DNA from: Bacteroidota bacterium
GTDB lineage: Bacteria > Bacteroidota > Bacteroidia > NS11-12g > UBA955
Assembly: GCA_947451105.1 (NCBI GenBank)
Contig: CANFXY010000008.1
Span: 1 to 36,448 of the forward strand
DNA: 36,448 bases
Direction: 5' to 3'
Shown: positions 31,300 to 36,448 of the stretch, in pieces
Numbering within the stretch: the first letter of the stretch is position 1
Layout of the letters: every line of letters starts with the position of its first letter
Notes under the pieces: generated by a model
What the model saw: the letters and a program-made list of their open reading frames with translations, nothing else
Told to the model about the DNA's origin: nothing
Database searches by the model: none
Made by a program: the position numbers and the translations under genes

Positions 31300-34278
31300 T
31301 TAAGGTTGTAGTTCTCTAATTTTATTTTCTAATTCTGGATAAAATACGTCCAACATGCTGCGCATAATATCCACTTGTTTCATTAGTTCTGATTTGTCTA
31401 TTCCATTTGTGGTGTCTATAGATAATTGCCCCAACAAGTCGCTGATTTTTTGTAAGCCAAAGATATCAAAGGATGATTTTACTTTGTGGCACAAATCTCT
31501 GAGTTTTTGTATGTCATTATATTCAATGGCATGCTCGATGTTTTGCAATTCATCTGGGATCTGTTTCAAAAACAATTGAATCATTTCCATTTCAAAATCA
31601 CTGTTGCCCGCAGATAGTTCCTTCAAATAGTTCATGTTTACTTTCAAGGCGGCGGGTTCATCCATTTGGTCTAATTGAATTCCCTCTGTTGTGTTGCCTA
31701 TTAATGCCTTTGAAAGCTTTTTAATGATTTTGTGGTAAAGTGTATCTGGATTAAATGGTTTCGAAATAAAATCATTCATGCCAGCGGCTATGCATTTTTC
31801 TTTTTCTCCAACGATGGAGTGGGCCGTCATTGCTATTATAGGGGTGTTGAGTCTTAGTGTATTTCGAATGATCTTAGTGGTTTGATAGCCATCCAATTCA
31901 GGCATTTGAATGTCCATTAAAATCAGGTCGTAATTTTTGACCTTCAACATGTCTAAACCTATCTGTCCATTGATGGCCAATTCAACATCAAAATCAAAGT
32001 TGTTTAAGACATTTTTTGCCAATTTTTGGTTCAAATAATTGTCTTCTATTACCAAGATAATTGGTTTTCTAATGTGCGCGCTTCTTTGGTTTTGGTATTT
32101 CTCTTTAAGCGTTTCGTTTTTAATTCCTATATCAAGCTTTAAAACAAAATGAAATTCTGAGCCGATACCTTCTTTTGATTTTAATTCCAATTCGCCACCC
32201 ATCAATTGGATCAGGTTTTTTGAAATGCTCAAGCCAAGTCCGGTGCCTTCATACTTGCGGTTGATGGCATTGTTCACCTGGCTAAAACGCTCAAATATTT
32301 TTTCTTTCTTTTCGTCTTGTATCCCAATACCTGTGTCCTTAACTTTAAATAGTATTTGGTGGTAAGTGCTTCCGCTGTTTAAGAGCGTGGCAGAAAATTC
32401 TACCGATCCATTTTCGGTAAACTTAATGGCATTGCCAACCAAATTGATTAATATTTGATTCAAACGCAGGGCGTCACACATCAAGAATTGTGGAATATTG
32501 GGGTCGAATTGGAATGAGAAACTCAAGTTTTTTTGATTGGCACTGATTTTTAATAAATCATACACATTCTTCATAATCAATTGGACATCAGAAGAACTGG
32601 TTTCTATCGTAACTACCCCGGATTCAATTTTTGAAAAGTCTAGGATGTCATTGATAATTGACAGTAAGTTTTCTCCCGCAACCTTAACAGAGTTGGCATA
32701 GTCTTTTTGTAAATGGTTTAGCCCCGTATGCGACAACAATTCTGTAAATCCAATAATGGCATTCATTGGCGTTCTGATCTCATGGCTCATATTGGCTAAG
32801 AATTGGTCTTTTGAAATAACCGATTCTTCCGCTTGTTTTTTGGCTTTTAATAGTTCCTCTTCCGCAAGTTTACGTTCTATAAAGGCCCCAATTTGTAAGC
32901 CAGTACTCTCAAACATCTGTATAATATTCACATCTGTTTTTTTGGATTTAGAACTAAAATATTGCATTACTCCAATGACCTCGTTGTTAAACAACACTGG
33001 AAATAGGAGGGAAGATTTAATTTTATAGGTATTAGAAATGGTCTTTTCTATTAGGCCATTTTCAAATCCCATGTCAAATATCCATATCGGACTTTTTTTC
33101 TGCCACACGCGGCCAGACAGCGATTCTCCAACATTGATTTGTTGCTGTTGTATGAAGCTTTTTAATTCATCATTATGCGGATAAGTGAATTGATAATAGG
33201 TATGCGCAATGAGTTTGTTGTCGTCTTTTTTTGTTCTCCAAAAAACGCCAATGTCCCACTCCAAGCGGTAGCAAATTTGCTCCGCAATATGTAAAACAGA
33301 TGTATTGATGCCGTCGTTTTCACTCAGAATTGAAATAAGCCTAGCCTCTAAAGTCATGCGCTCTTGGGCAGATTTCTTTTCTGTGATGTCTTGTTGGATG
33401 GCCATATATTGGTAGGTCTTGCCCTTCTTGTCGAGGAAAGGGATAATGCTACAATCGACCCAAAAATAATTGCCGTTTTTATCTTTGTTTCTAATCTCCC
33501 CATGCCACAATTCACCATGGCTAATGCTTTCCCACATTTCTTCAAAGAAGATTTGGCTGTGGTGGCCTGAGTTGAATATGCTGTAGGCTTGACCCAACAG
33601 TTCTTCTTTAATGTAGCCCGATGATTTGCAAAACTTATCGTTTACAAATTTGATATACCCGTTGCGGTCGGCAATGGCAACGCCAGACGATTGGTCTAGG
33701 GCAAACTTATACGCCGCTAGGTCTATTTCAGTTTGGTTGACACGCTCGTTGAGCAATTGGTTGAGCTCATTTTGAAGATTCTTGTTTTGCTTTCTAAGGT
33801 TTAATAAAATCGTAATCTGCTTAGAAAGGCTGTAAAGACCTTCAATTTGTTCTCTGTTTAATTGCTTTGCTTTGGTGTCAATCACGTTGATTGTTCCTAT
33901 TTTGAAACCTTCAACACTCGTAATAGGTACACCGCCAAAAAATCTAAAATTTGGATGCCCAATTACCATTGGGTTTTTCACCAATTCTGAATCCAAATAG
34001 GCATCTGGAATTTCGAAGTATTCTTTGTTTGAAATAAGATCAAAACAAAAATCAAAGTCACCACGCAGGTCATAGATATTGAGTCCTACACTCGATTTTA
34101 TTTGGTGTTGTTTTCCGTCGAAAATGGAAATGATTGCAACCTGGGTTTGGCATAAATGAGCAGCCATTTGAACGACTGCATCGGTTTCAAATTCTGGTAT
34201 TTTTTCCAAAATATTGAAATTGATGAGCGCCTCTAATCGTTCTCTCTCATTGTTAGTTAAATTGAGTCGCTCTTTCAT
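31300..34278 (-). CDS. Hybrid sensor histidine kinase (GAF-PAS-GAF-HisKA-HATPase-REC-HPt)
   Basis: A 992-residue cytoplasmic phosphorelay protein. GAF domain at about 20-160 ('CQTQVAIISIFDGKQHQIKSSVG'), a short coiled coil, PAS at about 190-300 ('AYKFALDQSSGVAIADRNGYIKFVNDKF…DITEKKSAQ'), second GAF at about 310-465, HisKA with His499 in 'ANMSHEIRTPMNAIIG', HATPase_c ('NLVGNAIKFTENG', 'GTGLGLSIS'), REC with Asp789 ('ILMDIQMPELDGYQ') and a C-terminal HPt with His931 ('LCHKVKSSFDIFG'). All phosphorelay residues are present. No membrane helices, so it senses an internal signal. Upstream is a -7-like TATATTTG and a leader with three copies of a 7-nt complementary element. Confidence 0.95.
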   Translation of the reverse strand: MKERLNLTNNERERLEALINFNILEKIPEFETDAVVQMAAHLCQTQVAIISIFDGKQHQIKSSVGLNIYDLRGDFDFCFDLISNKEYFEIPDAYLDSELVKNPMVIGHPNFRFFGGVPITSVEGFKIGTINVIDTKAKQLNREQIEGLYSLSKQITILLNLRKQNKNLQNELNQLLNERVNQTEIDLAAYKFALDQSSGVAIADRNGYIKFVNDKFCKSSGYIKEELLGQAYSIFNSGHHSQIFFEEMWESISHGELWHGEIRNKDKNGNYFWVDCSIIPFLDKKGKTYQYMAIQQDITEKKSAQERMTLEARLISILSENDGINTSVLHIAEQICYRLEWDIGVFWRTKKDDNKLIAHTYYQFTYPHNDELKSFIQQQQINVGESLSGRVWQKKSPIWIFDMGFENGLIEKTISNTYKIKSSLLFPVLFNNEVIGVMQYFSSKSKKTDVNIIQMFESTGLQIGAFIERKLAEEELLKAKKQAEESVISKDQFLANMSHEIRTPMNAIIGFTELLSHTGLNHLQKDYANSVKVAGENLLSIINDILDFSKIESGVVTIETSSSDVQLIMKNVYDLLKISANQKNLSFSFQFDPNIPQFLMCDALRLNQILINLVGNAIKFTENGSVEFSATLLNSGSTYHQILFKVKDTGIGIQDEKKEKIFERFSQVNNAINRKYEGTGLGLSISKNLIQLMGGELELKSKEGIGSEFHFVLKLDIGIKNETLKEKYQNQRSAHIRKPIILVIEDNYLNQKLAKNVLNNFDFDVELAINGQIGLDMLKVKNYDLILMDIQMPELDGYQTTKIIRNTLRLNTPIIAMTAHSIVGEKEKCIAAGMNDFISKPFNPDTLYHKIIKKLSKALIGNTTEGIQLDQMDEPAALKVNMNYLKELSAGNSDFEMEMIQLFLKQIPDELQNIEHAIEYNDIQKLRDLCHKVKSSFDIFGLQKISDLLGQLSIDTTNGIDKSELMKQVDIMRSMLDVFYPELENKIRELQP

Positions 34279-34344
34279 TATTGGTCATTTATTCACGCCA
34301 ATAAACGGTGTAAATAATTCTTATTGGTAATTTGTTCAAATATA
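34276..34344 (-). promoter_or_regulatory. 5' leader of the hybrid kinase gene with competing complementary elements
   Basis: On the minus strand a TATATTTG -7 box (34337-34344) is followed by CCAATAA (34321-34327), TTATTGG (34298-34304) and CCAATAA (34278-34284), the last running into the start codon as CCAATAATG. The middle element can pair with either flanking copy, so two exclusive hairpins are possible, one of which covers the start codon. Each 7-bp stem is weak (two G-C pairs). Confidence 0.4.
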
Positions 34345-34693
34345 GTATGACGCCATTCAAGAAAGAGATAATTGCCTCATTTTTAGTTATTCACAAACAA
34401 AAGTTTTTGTATTAATCCTTTGTTTACAGGTGTTTAAGTAAAAGAGTTCAATTTAATGGCTCATAAAAAATACACAAACTTAGACATTTTTTTTATTAAA
34501 TGAAAAAAAACAAATGACAGCAAGCGTTTGGCTCGTTTTTGTGCTCTGAAAAAACACTTTGGTGGATAAACTCTTGATAATCGTTCATCTAAAATTTGAA
34601 TCCATTTTCCGAATTAAAATTGGCCATAATCGAAAAGTTTTAAGGCAATATTTGAAACAACTTACTTTCGTTTCATTAATTTAAATAAGCATT
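34345..34693. other. Intergenic region upstream of the repeat protein gene
   Basis: AT-rich, divergent spacer between the hybrid kinase and the large secreted protein. A TACTTTCG box at 34663-34670 is a plausible -7 element for the plus-strand gene, with a leader of about 20 nt; it matches boxes before dnaN and the FAD oxidase. An 8-bp T8/A8 hairpin is near 34488-34511. No gene seen. Confidence 0.45.
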
Positions 34694-36448
34694 ATGAATA
34701 AACTCTACCACATCAAAAACTACTTTAAGGCGGCATTGGCTGTTCTTGTTGTAGGTTTCTGTGCGCCTGCTTATGCTCAGTTGTCTGGGACTTACACCAT
34801 CAACAACGCTGCAACCACAGGCGGAACCAACTTTGCCACTTGGCTTGATTTTAGAAACGCTATCACCACTGGTGGTGTAAGCGGGCCTGTAACAGTCAAT
34901 GTATTAACAGACAATACCGAAAGTTCACAAATCAATTTAGGTCCTATTACTGGTACTTCATCAACCAACACGGTTACCATCAACGGTAATGGTAAGTTTT
35001 TATCTGTTGCTGTTGCTGACGCTGTTATCTTGTTGAGCGGTGCTGACTATTTTACTTTCGACAAAGTTACAGTTAGAAACACAACGACAAGCCAATACGC
35101 TCAAGGTTACAGATTGTACAACGGTTCAGACTACAACACCATTTCTAATGGTACGATTGAATTCACATTAATGGCTACTGCAACTACTGCAGGTGGAGCT
35201 TATGTTGCGTTTTCAAGTTCTGCAACCTCAATGACTGCTACAAGTACAACTGGTCATGGTAACTTCTGTACCATCAGCAACAACTTGATGCGTACAACAA
35301 ACGCGAATAGTCCAGGTCCAGCTTATGCAATCACTTGCACTGGTAATACTTCAACGTATACCTCTACTGCACAAAACAACACCATCATTGGCAACACCAT
35401 TCAAAACTTCTACTACATGGCTATTTACATGTTCTACACGAATGGTAACCAAGTTTTGAACAACGATATCTCTCGTGTAAACTCTAGCATTTACAATTCA
35501 AGTGCTACTTTATATGGTATCTACTCATATTATTCTTATGCAGCTAACCGTCCAACTAAATTAGATGGCAACACTTTGCACGACTGGCCTTGTGTAGGTG
35601 CTACAACTTCTTCTGCTCCTTCAAGCATCTATGCATTCTACACATTGTATAACTATGGTAACGCTAGCTACAGATTCTCTGTGAGCAACAACAATATTTT
35701 GAGATTAAGAGCTACTACCTATTTATACCTAGGTTATAACTTCTACAACTACTTCTTCGATTTGATTGGAAATACAGCTAATGACGCAGACGTAACTACT
35801 GGTACAGCTGTTTATTATTTCTATGGTTGGTACAACGGTTATTCATACAGTTCATACCGTTACAACAGCAATACCATCCAAAACTGCGATGGTGGCTACT
35901 ACTGGTATGGTATTCAAAACTACTACCCTCAAACTCCAGCAGGTGTTCAAGAGATCAATGACAACATTATCCAAAACAACGTAGGTGCATACTACTATGC
36001 TTACCGCATATACTCTTACTATGCTCAATATGCTAATGCTACTTACCAAATTGACATGAAGAGAAACCAAATTAAGAATAACGGTACTGTATACTATTAT
36101 ACATATAACATTTATTGCTACTATTATGGTTGGTACAACATCGAAGACAACATCATCGATGGCAACACCACCAACTACTATTATATGTATAACATTTATG
36201 CCTATTACTATGGCAACTACAAAGTTTCAAGAAACATTATCCGCAACAACAAAGCAATCGCAGGTAACGTAGGTTATATGTACAACATTTATGCGTACTA
36301 CAACTACAACTTAGAAATCTTGAGCAACTTAATTTATGACAACATTGGTTACTATGGTACTTATGGAATCTATGCTTACAATGGACAAACCGGTTCTTGG
36401 CCAGCTGAGATCCGTCAAAACACCATTAAAGTAAATGGTTCTCAATCA
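34694..36448 (+). CDS. Large secreted Tyr/Asn-rich beta-helix-like repeat protein (N-terminal 585 residues; runs off window)
   Basis: Open to the end of the window, so absent from the ORF track. A Sec signal (MNKLYHIKNYFKAALAVLVVGFCAPAYAQ, cleavage near AYA|Q) is followed by 'LSGTYTINNAATTGGTNFATWLDFRNAITTGGVSGPVTVNVL', the start seen on Bacteroidota secreted proteins of the parallel beta-helix (PbH1/NosD-like) kind. Asn ladders such as 'NNTIIGNTIQNF', 'QVLNNDISRV' and 'LDGNTLHDW' recur about once per coil. From about residue 270 the coils become very tyrosine-rich, for example 'YYYTYNIYCYYYGWYNIEDNIIDGN'. Probably surface-exposed or exported, perhaps by the type IX system, whose C-terminal domain would lie outside the window. 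Codons are AAC/TAC/ATC-rich, as in strongly expressed genes. No catalytic motif recognised. Confidence 0.88.
   Translation, partial: MNKLYHIKNYFKAALAVLVVGFCAPAYAQLSGTYTINNAATTGGTNFATWLDFRNAITTGGVSGPVTVNVLTDNTESSQINLGPITGTSSTNTVTINGNGKFLSVAVADAVILLSGADYFTFDKVTVRNTTTSQYAQGYRLYNGSDYNTISNGTIEFTLMATATTAGGAYVAFSSSATSMTATSTTGHGNFCTISNNLMRTTNANSPGPAYAITCTGNTSTYTSTAQNNTIIGNTIQNFYYMAIYMFYTNGNQVLNNDISRVNSSIYNSSATLYGIYSYYSYAANRPTKLDGNTLHDWPCVGATTSSAPSSIYAFYTLYNYGNASYRFSVSNNNILRLRATTYLYLGYNFYNYFFDLIGNTANDADVTTGTAVYYFYGWYNGYSYSSYRYNSNTIQNCDGGYYWYGIQNYYPQTPAGVQEINDNIIQNNVGAYYYAYRIYSYYAQYANATYQIDMKRNQIKNNGTVYYYTYNIYCYYYGWYNIEDNIIDGNTTNYYYMYNIYAYYYGNYKVSRNIIRNNKAIAGNVGYMYNIYAYYNYNLEILSNLIYDNIGYYGTYGIYAYNGQTGSWPAEIRQNTIKVNGSQS
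35909..36448 (+). repeat. Degenerate 28-34-residue coding repeats (Tyr-rich coils)
   Basis: Successive units of the secreted protein follow the pattern xIxxYY…(K/I)xxNxIxxN…YYxY. Units start at 'GIQNYY' (residue 406), 'RIYSYY', 'NIYCYYY', 'NIYAYYY', 'NIYAYYN' and 'GIYAYN', with lengths of 32, 34, 28, 31 and 28 residues. One unit of 28 residues contains nine tyrosines. DNA copies are diverged, so this is protein-level repetition, not recent duplication. Confidence 0.8.

Noticed and set aside
34488-34511. T8/A8 hairpin upstream of the repeat protein as a terminator or operator
   Set aside because: Homopolymer pairing in an AT-rich spacer is expected by chance and has no GC stem.
35852-36070. 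Minus-strand 72-aa and similar Val-rich ORFs opposite the repeat protein
   Set aside because: Val/Tyr/Ile content is the reverse complement of Asn/Tyr codons in the repeat; the plus-strand frame has a signal peptide and a continuous 585-codon reading frame.
35909-36448. Tandem DNA repeat or CRISPR-like array
   Set aside because: Similarity is at the protein level with diverged DNA units and no fixed spacer; it lies in a continuous coding frame.

Overview
The window is a chromosomal segment of a member of the Bacteroidota. The evidence is a fused CcoN-CcoO oxidase subunit, a mono-haem CcoP, many short-leader lipoproteins (…SC|), AT-rich spacers without Shine-Dalgarno runs, and promoters that fit the Bacteroidota pattern TTG-N17-20-TAnnTTTG (often TAnnTTCG here). 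The lineage looks aerobic to microaerobic, but class or genus cannot be fixed by eye. I see no phage, IS, CRISPR, rRNA or tRNA genes.

Layout. 1-7k holds housekeeping and transport genes: queA-trmN6-terC (minus strand), an orphan lipoprotein, chrA plus a carboxypeptidase-regulatory-like protein (plus), then dnaN and a TSUP permease (minus). 7-11k holds a GlcD-type FAD oxidase and an operon of two paralogous lipocalin-like lipoproteins, inorganic pyrophosphatase and a GH16 lipoprotein. 10.9-15.3k holds a methyltransferase, a PAP2 phosphatase and a ZIP transporter in an overlapping plus-strand operon, facing a BadF/NagK-type kinase, a double universal stress protein and a YebC-family protein. 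15.5-17.5k holds paaABC without paaD or paaE.

The centrepiece is 17.6-30.4k, a microaerobic respiration locus: a universal stress protein and the CcoI copper ATPase, then ccoS-ccoNO-ccoQ-ccoP-ccoG-ccoH and a TauE/UreH-like membrane protein. Without a real gap these run into a PAS histidine kinase and a response regulator that is itself a Crp/Fnr-type protein (REC-cNMP-HTH). ccoS and ccoQ are absent from the ORF track and were read from the sequence. Upstream of both usp-ccoI and ccoS I find the same promoter design: two TGA-N6-TCA-like boxes 22-23 bp apart, the nearer one exactly 29.5 bp (centre to first T) from a TAnnTTTG -7 box. This suggests a self-contained FixL/FixJ/FixK-like circuit in which the REC-Crp fusion controls its own oxidase operon.

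30.4-36.4k holds a bidirectional terminator, a LytTR regulator with a large hybrid GAF-PAS-GAF-HK-REC-HPt kinase (minus), and the start of a secreted, extremely tyrosine- and asparagine-rich repeat protein that runs off the window. Its 28-34-residue repeats look like coils of an unusual right-handed beta-helix; it is the least ordinary protein here.
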